Shown here: in pieces, positions 1 to 8,371 of the stretch
Layout of the letters: each line of letters begins with the position of its first letter
Position numbering within the stretch: the stretch's first letter is position 1
Source: JALZAH01 sp051000755
Lineage (GTDB): Bacteria > Actinomycetota > Acidimicrobiia > Acidimicrobiales > Palsa-688
DNA: 55,818 nt
Assembly (NCBI GenBank): GCA_051000755.1
Contig: JBPCNZ010000065.1
Location: 1-55,818, forward strand
Reading direction: 5' to 3'
Made by a program: the position numbers and the translations under genes
Notes under the pieces: model-generated
What the model saw: the letters and a program-made list of their open reading frames with translations, nothing else
What the model was told of the DNA's origin: nothing
The model's database searches: none

Positions 1-25
1 AGATTTCTCAGCGGCCAACCCGGGC

Positions 26-49
26 CGAGGGGGGACTTGGCCCCCCTCG
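26..49 (-). terminator. GC-rich hairpin downstream of the LysM/transglycosylase gene
   Basis: A perfect 9-bp inverted repeat, CGAGGGGGG and CCCCCCTCG, encloses the 6-nt loop ACTTGG. It lies about 110 bp beyond the stop of the minus-strand gene at 158-967. No T-run follows on the minus strand, so it would be a weak or factor-assisted terminator. The rest of 1-157 shows no gene. Confidence 0.35.
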
Positions 50-157
50 ACCCCCCTGCCGGTCGTAGCCGGCGACCGTTGGGTGAACATGGTCAGGGCA
101 AGGGCCCTGGCGGCCGGACAGACCGGCATTGGCGCGGCGCGGCGTCGCCTCGATGAA

Positions 158-967
158 TCAGGAGAAGCTGGGAATCATGGCCTCGGCCTGAGCCACGTAG
201 GGCTGGCTCTCGCCCAGGACGCCGTAGCGCTGCATGTTCTGCAGGCCCTCGTAATATCCGGCCACGGTGGCGCAGGTACTCCCCAGGTGTCCCTGCAGGT
301 AGCCCAGATAGCGAGCCTCCATCTGGATGTTGTCGTTCACCGTGTTGATGTTGAGGTTCTTGCCCAAGAGGCTCTGGGACACGAACGTGGCCGTGGACGG
401 CAGAAGCTGACCCACGCCCACGGCAGAAGCGGTGGAGACCACCCCTTCCTGCCACCCGGACTCCTGCCAGGCGATCGCCTCGACCAGGGCAGGTGACACG
501 CCGTAGCGTTGCGCCCACGACACGAAGATGGGCCGAAGGGCCAGACGGGAGCTGTTGGCTCGAAGGGTCGCAGGCAGGACGCCCCGGGCGTCGTAGCCAG
601 GCGAGAAGGTGGCGCAGAAGTTGCCGCTCGCCGTTGACGAGGAAGACACGGGTCTGACCGACGACGTCTTCGCCGTCGAGGCGGTGGCCGCCGACGCGCC
701 GCTGGACGGAAGGGTGAGGCGGGTCCCGATGCGCAGGATGACACCCGGGTTCAAGCCGTTGACCGAGGACAGTTGGCTCACGGTGAGATGGCGGCTGGTG
801 GCGATGGTCCACAGGTTGTCGCCGGCGCGCACCACGTAGGTCGACGGCGAGCTCGACGAGAAGCTGGCCTGCCCGGCGAGCACCAGGAGCCCGAGGGCGA
901 GGATCCCCACGAGTATCCGAGTGATGATCGCCGGTCGAGGCAGGGGTAAGGCACGGGTCTGGGGCAT
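158..967 (-). CDS. LysM and lytic-transglycosylase-domain secreted protein
   Basis: A 269-residue exported murein hydrolase candidate. Residues about 14-34 form one hydrophobic segment (signal peptide or membrane anchor). Residues about 44-88 are a LysM domain (starts YVVRAGDNLWTIA), which binds peptidoglycan. After a Ser/Thr/Ala linker, the C-terminal half is an SLT-type fold: the stretch QESGW supplies the likely catalytic Glu, followed by AVGVGQLLPSTA, typical of lytic transglycosylases that cleave the MurNAc-GlcNAc bond. The ATG at 967 is chosen because the hydrophobic segment follows directly. A small hairpin lies immediately before it. The domain calls are firm; the physiological role (cell-wall remodelling or growth resumption) is inferred. 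Confidence 0.85.
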   Translation of the reverse strand: MPQTRALPLPRPAIITRILVGILALGLLVLAGQASFSSSSPSTYVVRAGDNLWTIATSRHLTVSQLSSVNGLNPGVILRIGTRLTLPSSGASAATASTAKTSSVRPVSSSSTASGNFCATFSPGYDARGVLPATLRANSSRLALRPIFVSWAQRYGVSPALVEAIAWQESGWQEGVVSTASAVGVGQLLPSTATFVSQSLLGKNLNINTVNDNIQMEARYLGYLQGHLGSTCATVAGYYEGLQNMQRYGVLGESQPYVAQAEAMIPSFS

Positions 968-984
968 GAGGGTTCCATTCCCTC
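968..984 (-). promoter_or_regulatory. hairpin directly upstream of the LysM/transglycosylase start codon
   Basis: On the minus strand GAGGG and CCCTC pair across a 7-nt loop, with the second arm touching the ATG at 967. The first arm contains the only purine-rich Shine-Dalgarno-like run (GGAGGG), so folding would hide it. This is a visible inverted repeat; translational control is only inferred. Confidence 0.3.
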
Positions 985-1125
985 CGCCCAGAAGGCAGGG
1001 GTGAAGCTACACCATCAACATCCACCTCAGCAACCCCAATTCCCACATTAGCCACATCGTTACCATGAGGTGGTGGACCCTCACGTGAAGGTCGAGGTCG
1101 AGGCTTTTGAGTCCGAGAGGGTCGC

Positions 1126-2790
1126 TCAGACCCGGGGTGATGCTGGCTGGGACACCCGCCGCCGCTCGGCGCGCCGTTCCCCGTCCAATCGTTCCAACGC
1201 CGAGTCCTCGTAATCATTGTGGTCGACGTAGCGCATGAGGGCAGCCACGGCATGGTGGCCCGCCTTCTCGGAGATCAGGCGATGCATCTGCTGGCAAACC
1301 TTGCGGTACTCCGGGTGGCCCTGGGGCGTCGTTCGCAGCTCGAGGATGTGCATCGCCTCGCGTGCGTTGCACTGCATGACGTACCGGACGCGGTAGGCCA
1401 GGGCGACGGCATAGCCCGCTCGGGGGGGCCCGAAGCGCTCACCGAGAGCGTGGTAGAGGTCGGCCGAGCGGGCCATGGACGCGGCGTACACGTCGTCCAC
1501 CCCGGCGCGTACGACCGAGTCGGGCAGGGTGTAGCCGTGCCCAGGTGTGAGGTCCTGCCACTCCAGGGTCATCATGCGGTGACGCTGGAGGTCCCGGAAG
1601 GCGCCGTAGTCCGACAGGACGTCGAACCGGTAGCCGGCACGCTCGAGAGCTCGACCGGGCCGGTGCCGACGGTTGGTGCGGTCGCCGGCGTAACGGTGGA
1701 CGACCTCCCTTCGCTCCTGATCGCTCATGCGGGCGACCCGTTCGGCGATCGAGCGCTCCGAACGATCCGTGAACGGGTAGAGCATCGCCGCGATCATCTT
1801 GACCTCGGCATCGGGATCCCAGTCCGTCAGGGTCACCTCGGGATCGCCGCCCGGGGTGGGCCCGGAGTCCCGGTCAACCTCCGACTCGTCATCGGCGAAG
1901 ATGGAGCGGGTCAACTCGGACATGGCCCGGTGATTGGCTCCCAGATACTCTGACCAGGCGCCGCCGCGGTCGGCGACATCCACACGACGCACCCATGAGG
2001 GGATGACCTTGCGGAGCTCGCCGAGCATCAGCTCTCCGTAGTCGCGGGCCTCGGGGAGCTGATGGGCCCGCATCCGGATGAGGAGAGCCTCATAGGCCTG
2101 GCCGCTGGCGTAGATGCCCAGGTTGGAGGTGGCGGCAGCCGGCAGCATGCCCCGGAGAGCATCAAATGCCTTGGCCCGGATGGACTGGCGCCACACCAGG
2201 TCGGAATCGCCGCTCCCCTTCGGATGCTGCTCGGCGAACCAGGCGCCGACAACCGGCAGCAGGTCCCGGTAGGCGTCGAAGAGCCGGTCCATGTCCCCGA
2301 CGTAACGCGCTCCCAGCGGGGACTCCAGGATCGCCGGATCCCTGTGGTAGCGATACCGCCCGTTGGGCAACCGGGCGTCGTAGGCCACATACCGGGTCGA
2401 CTTCTCCATGTAGGCCATCAGCCGGCCCCACTCCAACACCTTGGTGAGGATGTTGGACGCCTGTTCGCACGCCAGGTGGACACCCCCGAGCTGGGCCACG
2501 GAGTCATCGCCGTACTCGAAGAACACCCGTTCGTAGAGCTGTTCGGCGCGGGCCAGGCCGACGGTGGCATCGACCGAATGGTCGCCACTGATGTCGAGAT
2601 CACCAACGAACTCGTCGAGAAAGAGGCGACGGAGGCTCTTCGCCGTCCGCGAGTAGCGGGCAAACAAGGCGCCCTTGACCACCTCAGGCAGGTTGACCAG
2701 GGCGAACACCGGACCGTCGAGGTTGGTGAAGTACCGGCGGAGGATCTCCGCCTCCTCGTCGGTCCACTCCTCCGTGGCGTAGCGCTCCAT
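1126..2790 (-). CDS. tandem ThyX-like protein (two FAD-dependent thymidylate synthase-type halves)
   Basis: This 554-residue protein is about twice the length of a normal ThyX and carries two ThyX-like halves. In canonical ThyX the signature is RHR-X7-S followed by xRY. The N-terminal half has WGRLMAYMEKSTRY: the S and RY are kept but the first two signature residues are W and G. The C-terminal half has RHRMMTLEWQD: RHR is kept but the Ser position is Asp. Single-domain ThyX makes dTMP from dUMP with methylenetetrahydrofolate and FAD. Whether this version is catalytic is unknown. It ends with a basic tail (ERRAERRRVS). The start ATG at 2790 has a TAGGCT hexamer 10 nt upstream. It follows helY after a 73-bp gap. 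The family call is good, the function uncertain. Confidence 0.75.
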   Translation of the reverse strand: MERYATEEWTDEEAEILRRYFTNLDGPVFALVNLPEVVKGALFARYSRTAKSLRRLFLDEFVGDLDISGDHSVDATVGLARAEQLYERVFFEYGDDSVAQLGGVHLACEQASNILTKVLEWGRLMAYMEKSTRYVAYDARLPNGRYRYHRDPAILESPLGARYVGDMDRLFDAYRDLLPVVGAWFAEQHPKGSGDSDLVWRQSIRAKAFDALRGMLPAAATSNLGIYASGQAYEALLIRMRAHQLPEARDYGELMLGELRKVIPSWVRRVDVADRGGAWSEYLGANHRAMSELTRSIFADDESEVDRDSGPTPGGDPEVTLTDWDPDAEVKMIAAMLYPFTDRSERSIAERVARMSDQERREVVHRYAGDRTNRRHRPGRALERAGYRFDVLSDYGAFRDLQRHRMMTLEWQDLTPGHGYTLPDSVVRAGVDDVYAASMARSADLYHALGERFGPPRAGYAVALAYRVRYVMQCNAREAMHILELRTTPQGHPEYRKVCQQMHRLISEKAGHHAVAALMRYVDHNDYEDSALERLDGERRAERRRVSQPASPRV

Positions 2791-2863
2791 CAGACAGTGC
2801 AGCCTACGGGGACACCGACACCCTCGTGGGGGACCACCGGGCTCCGCCCCGACTCAGCCGCCA

Positions 2864-5566
2864 TCAACCGGTCAGGACCGACGATGCCACCACCACTCCC
2901 CGGAAGAGCCGTTGGGCGGCCTCCCGGGCGGACCGGGCCGTCGCCGGGTCCGGGGCCAGGTCCCCGATCTGGCGAAGAAGATCGATGAGCTGCTTGATGT
3001 TGCGAACGAAGTCCCCACCCGTGACCGACCCGGGACCGTCCCCCACGATGGTCGCCAGGTCCTCGCCCTCGGCCCAGGCCCGGGCCAGTGCCACGAAGCC
3101 GGGGTCGGGAGCGCGGGTCAGGGGCAGTCCGGCATCCTCCTCGATGCCGTTGAGCTCGACGCAGAGGCGTTCGATGCGGCGGAGCCGGTCGGTGAGGCGG
3201 CCACCAGGATGACGGGGCTCCGCCTCTGCCCTGCGGGTCTCGTAGGTGAAGCCGGAGACCAGGCCGGCCAGGTCGGCGGCGGCCAGACCGTCGAGGATCC
3301 CCCGGTCGATGGCGGCGGCGATGAGGAGATCGCTCTCGTGATAGAGACGGCCCAACCGGTCCCCCGAAGAGGTCAGGGACCAACCGTCGACGTAGCCGCG
3401 CCGCTCGAGCACCTGCAGGACCCGGTCGAACTGACGGGCCAGAGAGTCCGACCGGCTCTTGATCCGCCGGGTCATGCGTTCGACATCGCGAGCGAGCCGG
3501 TCCGTGCGGTCCAGGGCTCGGAGGTGGGCCCTGGCATCAGGGCAACGAGCCACCGGATGGGCAGCCGCTTCGGCCGCACGGGCCATGGCCTGCTCGCCCC
3601 GCCAGTGCCCCCCGCCGTTTCGGCCCTCCCCGCTCTCGGGACGCGGGCCAGGGTCGAGGCGCAGGGCCCGCAGCGACGATGCCACCTGGCGTTGGAATCC
3701 GCTCTGCGTCGGGGTGAAGGGCGTGGGCAGCCTGACCCGCCCGACCGGGCGGGGAGGTCCGGGGAAGTCTCGGGTCCGGAGGGTGACCACCTGGCGCTCC
3801 GTGGTGATGGCCCGCAGACGCACCTCCCCTCCCCGACGGCGGGCGGTCGACAGCACCGCCACCCGCCCCCCGGATCGTGCGCCCGGCACGACCAAGACGT
3901 CGCCGGGGCGCACCCGCTCCAGGGATGCGCTCACCGCTGCGGTCATGGACGGCCGTTGGCGAGCCGCCTCCTCGCTGGCTCCCAGCAGGCGCCGGTATTC
4001 CTTCGCGTCGCCGCGGTTGCAGACCACCCCCTTCGCCGCCTCATCGAGTGTCGCCTGGCTGCGGGACAGCTGGGTCTCGAGGCGGACGATGTCACCGTCG
4101 GCCTGATACTGGGCGAACGACAGGTTCAAGAGATGGTGGGCCTCGTCGGGCGGGTAGCGCCGGACCAGGTTGGCAGCCATGTTGTAGGTGGGCCGGAAGC
4201 TGCTCGTGAGCACAAACCTTCGGTCCCCGGCCAGGCTGGCCACCTGGTCGAAGGTGACGAAGGGCGACCAGGGCACCATGGCGTAACCGACGTCGTCGAT
4301 GCCTCGCCGCCCCGCCCTCCCGATGAGCTGGGTGTACTCCCCCGCGGTCAGGAACTCGTGCCGTTCCCCGGTGAACTTCGTCAGCTTCTCGATCACGACG
4401 GTCCGGGCCGGCATGTTGATGCCCAGCGAGAGCGTCTCGGTGGCGAAGACCACCTTCACCAGCCCGGCGGCGAAGCACGCCTCTACCGCCTCTTTGAACG
4501 GCGGCACCATGCCGGCGTGGTGGGCGGCGAAGCCAGCCTCGAGCCCGGATATCCACGCCCCGTGGTCCAGCAGCCGGAGATCCTGGGCGGAGAGAGCATC
4601 GAGGTGGGCGTCGGCGATGGCCCGAACCTGGCGGAGCTCCTCGGTGGTGGTCAACCTGAGTCCCTCACGGAGGCAGCTACGGACGGCATCATCACAAGCG
4701 GCCCTGCTGAAAATGAAGAAGATGGCCGGCAGCATCGCGGACTGCTCGAGCTGTTCGACGATCTCAGGCCGTCTCGGGGTGTACAGGCGACCGCGGGAAC
4801 GACCTCGGGGTCCAGGTTGCGGGGCGCGCTTGGTGTCGAGGGCGAGGGCTTCGGCGTTGGGGCGACCGTCGACCAGGGTGGGCAGGACCAAGAGACGGTC
4901 GGAGCGGCGATCGCCGACGAGATACAGGTCGTGAAGATCGACAGGGCGGCGTTCCTCGACGATGGTGGCGGTCGCCCCCCGCACGGCGCGAATCCAGTCA
5001 GCGAACTCCCCCGCGTTGGACACGGTCGCCGACAGGCACACCAGATCTACGTCCGACGGCGCATGGATGATCACCTCCTCCCAGACCGGACCCCGATAGG
5101 TGTTCTGCAGGTAGTGGACCTCGTCGAGCACGACGTAGCGGAGGCCGCGCAGGGTCGGGGACGAGGCGTAGATCATGTTGCGCAGCACCTCGGTGGTCAT
5201 CACCACGAGGGGTGCAGATCCGTTGACGGCGTTGTCCCCGGTGAGCAGGCCGACCGCCGCCGACCCGTGCCGACGCACCAGCTCCGCGTACTTCTGGTTG
5301 GACAGAGCCTTCAGGGGTGTGGTGTAGAAGGCCTTGCGGCCTTCTGCCAGGGCCCGTTGGAGGGCGTAGGCGGCGACGACGGTCTTGCCCGAGCCGGTCG
5401 GGGCGGCGACGACGACGTTGCACCCATCGTCGATGGCATCGAGCGCCCTGATCTGGAAGTCGTCGAGATCGAACCCGGCGTCGGCAACGAACTGCCGGCG
5501 AACATCGGTCGGCGAGCTGATCGTGGCGCCGTCACTTGCCGAGGATGCGGCCGACCAGGATCGCAC
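2864..5566 (-). CDS. helY: Ski2/Mtr4-like DEVH-box RNA helicase (HelY type)
   Basis: A 900-residue superfamily 2 helicase. Visible motifs in order are Walker A AAPTGSGKT (54-62), the DEVH box in DEVHYL, motif III LSATVSN, ETLSLGINMPARTVV, and motif VI GRAGRRGID. The long C-terminal region resembles the Ski2-like/HelY extension. Expected activity is ATP-dependent RNA unwinding in RNA processing or decay. It starts at GTG 5566, inside the 3' end of tatC (35-bp overlap), so translation is probably coupled. The order tatA-tatC-helY downstream of pafABC matches the mycobacterial locus and supports the gene name. Confidence 0.88.
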   Translation of the reverse strand: MRSWSAASSASDGATISSPTDVRRQFVADAGFDLDDFQIRALDAIDDGCNVVVAAPTGSGKTVVAAYALQRALAEGRKAFYTTPLKALSNQKYAELVRRHGSAAVGLLTGDNAVNGSAPLVVMTTEVLRNMIYASSPTLRGLRYVVLDEVHYLQNTYRGPVWEEVIIHAPSDVDLVCLSATVSNAGEFADWIRAVRGATATIVEERRPVDLHDLYLVGDRRSDRLLVLPTLVDGRPNAEALALDTKRAPQPGPRGRSRGRLYTPRRPEIVEQLEQSAMLPAIFFIFSRAACDDAVRSCLREGLRLTTTEELRQVRAIADAHLDALSAQDLRLLDHGAWISGLEAGFAAHHAGMVPPFKEAVEACFAAGLVKVVFATETLSLGINMPARTVVIEKLTKFTGERHEFLTAGEYTQLIGRAGRRGIDDVGYAMVPWSPFVTFDQVASLAGDRRFVLTSSFRPTYNMAANLVRRYPPDEAHHLLNLSFAQYQADGDIVRLETQLSRSQATLDEAAKGVVCNRGDAKEYRRLLGASEEAARQRPSMTAAVSASLERVRPGDVLVVPGARSGGRVAVLSTARRRGGEVRLRAITTERQVVTLRTRDFPGPPRPVGRVRLPTPFTPTQSGFQRQVASSLRALRLDPGPRPESGEGRNGGGHWRGEQAMARAAEAAAHPVARCPDARAHLRALDRTDRLARDVERMTRRIKSRSDSLARQFDRVLQVLERRGYVDGWSLTSSGDRLGRLYHESDLLIAAAIDRGILDGLAAADLAGLVSGFTYETRRAEAEPRHPGGRLTDRLRRIERLCVELNGIEEDAGLPLTRAPDPGFVALARAWAEGEDLATIVGDGPGSVTGGDFVRNIKQLIDLLRQIGDLAPDPATARSAREAAQRLFRGVVVASSVLTG

Positions 5567-6314
5567 CCTCGTAGAAGATCAGCATGGGTATGGCCATGGC
5601 CATGAACGAGAAGGGGTCACTGCTGGGCGTGATCACCGCGGCCACCACGGCGATGATCACGATGGCGGGCCGCCGCCACTTGCGCCACCTGGCGCTGGGA
5701 ACCACCCCGGACAGCTCGAGAAAGATCACGATCAGGGGGTACATGAACACGGCGCCGAAGATGAGGCACATGAGCACGTACAGGGTGAGGTACTTCTGCG
5801 GGGAGAACAGCGGGACCACGCCAGGTCCGCTCACGTTGATCAACCAGTCCAGCGCCTTGGGGAACACGAAGATGGCGGTGGCCACCCCGCCGGCGAAGAG
5901 GACGATCGCCGCGCTCACGAACGGGACGACGTACCGCTTCTCGTTCTTGTGCAAACCGGGCGTGATGAACCGCCACAACTCCCACAGCAGGACCGGCGAC
6001 GACAGGGCGATCCCGCCGTAGCCGCTTATCTTCAAGCGGGTCGTGAAACCCTCGAGGGGACTGCTGGTCACGAGCTGGCCCTTCGAGATGTCCTTGGCCA
6101 GATGGTGCTGGAAGTACTGGTGGTAGGGCCTGATCATGAAAGCGAGAAGGTGGGGATAGAGGAACCACGCCACGGTGGTCGTAGCGACAACGGCGATGAC
6201 GCTCACGATCAGCCGGTTTCGCAGCTCGCTCAGGTGCTCGACCAGTGTCATCTTGGCCAGGTCGTCCGAGGACGGGCTGGGCGAGGATGGGACGCGATCT
6301 TCGATCAGGGCCAT
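5532..6314 (-). CDS. tatC: Sec-independent protein translocase subunit TatC
   Basis: A 260-residue polytopic membrane protein with about six hydrophobic segments. The family signature HLSELRNRL lies just before the first membrane span and FSPQKYLTLYV before a later one. TatC is the signal-peptide receptor of the twin-arginine pathway for folded proteins. It starts 8 bp after the tatA stop and overlaps helY by 35 bp, so the three genes form an operon. The N-terminal 20 residues before the signature are Ser/Pro-rich. Length and motifs are normal for the family. Confidence 0.95.
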   Translation of the reverse strand: MALIEDRVPSSPSPSSDDLAKMTLVEHLSELRNRLIVSVIAVVATTTVAWFLYPHLLAFMIRPYHQYFQHHLAKDISKGQLVTSSPLEGFTTRLKISGYGGIALSSPVLLWELWRFITPGLHKNEKRYVVPFVSAAIVLFAGGVATAIFVFPKALDWLINVSGPGVVPLFSPQKYLTLYVLMCLIFGAVFMYPLIVIFLELSGVVPSARWRKWRRPAIVIIAVVAAVITPSSDPFSFMAMAIPMLIFYEGAILVGRILGK

Positions 6315-6322
6315 GGCCGCGC

Positions 6323-6685
6323 TCAGTTGAGGCCGGGGTCGTCAGGCACAGGAGGAAGGCCCGGGGCGGGGGTCGGAGCGGGGCGGACCGAGCTTGACGC
6401 AGGGGGGTTGATCGCTTCGGTGAACGGGCTCACCGCCCCGGTCATGGTGTCACGCACCGATGAGCGCAGATCGGTGAGGCCGAGGTCCCCTACGGCGTTG
6501 GACAGCGCATCGCGGGGTTCAGTCAGCGCGTCGCGGACCTCGCTCTGAAACGAGCCCGAGACCCGGCGGGCCTCCGCCACCAGCCGTCCGAGGGTGCGCG
6601 CCGCTTGCGGTAGGCGATTGGGGCCGAGCACCAACAAGGCGAGGACGGCGACCAGGATAAACTTCTCGGGGCTGAAGTTCAGCAC
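6323..6685 (-). CDS. tatA: Sec-independent translocase TatA/TatB-family subunit
   Basis: A 120-residue protein with one N-terminal membrane helix (ILVAVLALLVLG), the short hinge GPNRLPQAAR, an amphipathic helix and a Pro-rich acidic tail. That is the TatA/TatB architecture. The GPNRLP hinge and long tail lean towards TatB, while the position before tatC matches the actinobacterial gene called tatA. I choose GTG at 6685 over TTG at 6691 because TACACT sits exactly 6 nt before this GTG, the spacing seen at many leaderless starts here. It is the first gene of tatA-tatC-helY. Confidence 0.9.
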   Translation of the reverse strand: MLNFSPEKFILVAVLALLVLGPNRLPQAARTLGRLVAEARRVSGSFQSEVRDALTEPRDALSNAVGDLGLTDLRSSVRDTMTGAVSPFTEAINPPASSSVRPAPTPAPGLPPVPDDPGLN

Positions 6686-6691
6686 GAGCAA

Positions 6692-6697
6692 AGTGTA
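6692..6697 (-). promoter_or_regulatory. -10 element of the tatA-tatC-helY operon
   Basis: TACACT on the minus strand, separated by 6 nt from the GTG at 6685, fits the actinobacterial TANNNT -10 consensus and implies a leaderless transcript. No convincing -35 hexamer is visible. Confidence 0.45.
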
Positions 6698-6752
6698 CCG
6701 AAGGCAACATCGCTACACACTGACGCCCGCGGCTGTTCTTCGTGTGGCCGGA

Positions 6753-6908
6753 TCAGCTGTTGTCGATCGTCGACCGGGCCCGATCGACGGCGGCGGCCGC
6801 CGAGTCGATGGCGACCGCCTCGGCCTTCAGAGCCCGGTCGACCACGCCCAGCACCAGCGCGCCCAGGCCGGCGATGCCAAGGGAGGCCCACCACCACGAG
6901 CTGATCAT
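6753..6908 (-). CDS. small single-span membrane protein, unknown function
   Basis: A 51-residue protein: a Trp-rich start (MISSWWWASLG), one hydrophobic segment, then a short Ala-rich amphipathic stretch ending in IDNS. I recognise no family. It counts as a gene because TAACGT lies 7 nt before its ATG (6916-6921), matching the leaderless start pattern used by clear genes nearby, and because it has a simple membrane-protein composition. It sits between the divergent glycerophosphodiesterase gene and tatA. Function unknown. Confidence 0.5.
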   Translation of the reverse strand: MISSWWWASLGIAGLGALVLGVVDRALKAEAVAIDSAAAAVDRARSTIDNS

Positions 6909-6954
6909 GGGTCCGACGTTACCTTGTCGCTCCCCGGCGAGCGATGATGCCATC

Positions 6955-7692
6955 GTGACCTTCTCGGGACCTGGCGGCACCATCGGCTTCGCTCACCGGG
7001 GAGCTCGCGCCGAGTGCCGGGACAACACCCTCGCCTCGTTCTCCAGGGCCCTGACCCTCGGGGCCCGGGGCCTCGAGACCGACGTCTGGTTGAGCGCTGA
7101 CGGCGTCGTGGTGCTCGACCACGACGGCGCCTTCCGACTCGGTCTGCGTCGCTACCCCATACGGTCCCTGGCCCGCCGGGCCATGCCCGACCACGTCCTG
7201 TCCCTGGGGGACCTGTACCTGGAGTGCGGGACGAGCTTCGAGTTATCCATCGATGTCAAGGACGACGATGCCGCCCCTCCCCTGCTGGCCATCGCCCGCC
7301 AGGTGGATGCCGCCTCCCGCCTGTGGCTGTGCTCGCCGCACCTGACATCCCTCCAGGTGTGGCGAGGTCTCGACTCCGACGCCATGCTGGTCCACTCGAC
7401 CACCTTGCACCGCCTGACCGGGCTACGCCATCCGTACCGCGAGACCTCAACGGAGAGGGTGGCGGCGACCCTCTCCGACCATGCCCGCCAACTCGAAGCT
7501 GCGGGCGTGGCCGCCCTCAACCTGCACCAGCAGGCGTGGAACCCTCCGACGGTGGCGGCCGTACAGAGCCACGGCGTCCGGGCGTTCGCCTGGGACGCGC
7601 AGACGGCGGAGACCCTCACCCGGCTGGTGGCCATGAACATCGATGCCGTCTACTCCGACGACGTCCCGCTGATGCTGAGCGTTCTCCCGTGA
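6955..7692 (+). CDS. glycerophosphodiester phosphodiesterase family protein
   Basis: A 245-residue GDPD-fold enzyme. The N-terminal FAHRGARAECRDNT carries the catalytic His-Arg pair, and ETDVWLSADGVVVLDHD holds the metal-binding Glu/Asp and second His. The C-terminal TIM-barrel strands end with YSDDVPLML. Members hydrolyse glycerophosphodiesters to glycerol-3-phosphate and an alcohol in lipid turnover. GTG 6955 is chosen because it precedes the first barrel strand and GATGAT lies 6 nt upstream. It reads away from the tiny membrane protein and converges on the signal peptidase gene with an 8-bp gap. There is no signal peptide, so it is likely cytoplasmic. Confidence 0.87.
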   Translation: MTFSGPGGTIGFAHRGARAECRDNTLASFSRALTLGARGLETDVWLSADGVVVLDHDGAFRLGLRRYPIRSLARRAMPDHVLSLGDLYLECGTSFELSIDVKDDDAAPPLLAIARQVDAASRLWLCSPHLTSLQVWRGLDSDAMLVHSTTLHRLTGLRHPYRETSTERVAATLSDHARQLEAAGVAALNLHQQAWNPPTVAAVQSHGVRAFAWDAQTAETLTRLVAMNIDAVYSDDVPLMLSVLP

Positions 7693-7700
7693 GCCGACGT

Positions 7701-8327
7701 TCAGAAGAAGTCGATGCTGGAGAGCGGCCAGACCCGGACGAAGGCACGGCCGACGATGAGGCGGCTCGGAATCGGGCCGATGATGCGTGAATCCGCCGAG
7801 TCACCCCGGTTGTCGCCCATCATGAAGTAGTCCCCGCGGGGAATGACCTGCGGGGTTATCGCCGGGCCCGGGTTGGTCCGCGCCGCCGGCGTCAGCCACG
7901 GCTGGGAGATGGGCTTCCCGTTGATCAGCACCGCCCCGTCGGGGCCGGAGGAGATCTGCTCCCCGGGCAGGCCGATGACCCTCTTGATCAGGTCCTTGAT
8001 GTTGGGGGTGGTATCCGACGCCGGCTTGGAGAAGACGACGATGTCTCCCCGGTGAACGGCGTGGAGGTCGTAGCTCAGCTTGTTGACGAGCACCCGGTCG
8101 CCGGGGATGAGGGTCGTCTCCATGGACCCCGACGGGATGTAGAACGCCTGAACGACGAAGCGCTGGAGGACGAAGGCGACGAGTACGGCGGCCACCAGGA
8201 TGGCGATCCACTCGACGACGCCGCGCGTGGACGAGCGCTTGGCGTGCGCTCGCGACCGAGGTCCGCCAGGCGGGTTCGGGTTCCCGCTGGTCGCTCTACT
8301 CGTCACCGCGTCGGTCATTTCGGCCAT
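7701..8327 (-). CDS. lepB: signal peptidase I
   Basis: A 208-residue type I signal peptidase, which removes signal peptides of Sec and Tat substrates on the outer face of the membrane. A Pro/Ser/Arg-rich cytoplasmic N-terminus precedes one membrane span (about 37-58). The catalytic Ser lies in IPSGSM (about residue 68) and the Lys in LIKRVIGLPGE. Box E is GDNRGDSADSR. Two starts are possible: ATG 8327 (used here) or ATG 8318. A TAGGGT hexamer at 8329-8334 lies almost on top of the first ATG and would favour 8318. Its position beside the Tat genes suits a shared export role. Confidence 0.93.
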   Translation of the reverse strand: MAEMTDAVTSRATSGNPNPPGGPRSRAHAKRSSTRGVVEWIAILVAAVLVAFVLQRFVVQAFYIPSGSMETTLIPGDRVLVNKLSYDLHAVHRGDIVVFSKPASDTTPNIKDLIKRVIGLPGEQISSGPDGAVLINGKPISQPWLTPAARTNPGPAITPQVIPRGDYFMMGDNRGDSADSRIIGPIPSRLIVGRAFVRVWPLSSIDFF

Positions 8328-8371
8328 GACCCTACAGAACCGCGGCCCTCTGTCCCGGCCGCCCCGGGCCC

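Noticed and set aside
968..1125. A cyclic-di-AMP (ydaO-type) riboswitch upstream of the LysM/transglycosylase gene
   Set aside because: Such genes sometimes carry this element, but I could not find its conserved core in the 158 bp available.
2912..5605. A long open frame (about 897 codons) on the plus strand opposite helY
   Set aside because: It is antisense to a helicase with all its motifs intact. Long open antisense frames are expected in high-GC coding DNA. No domain is recognisable.
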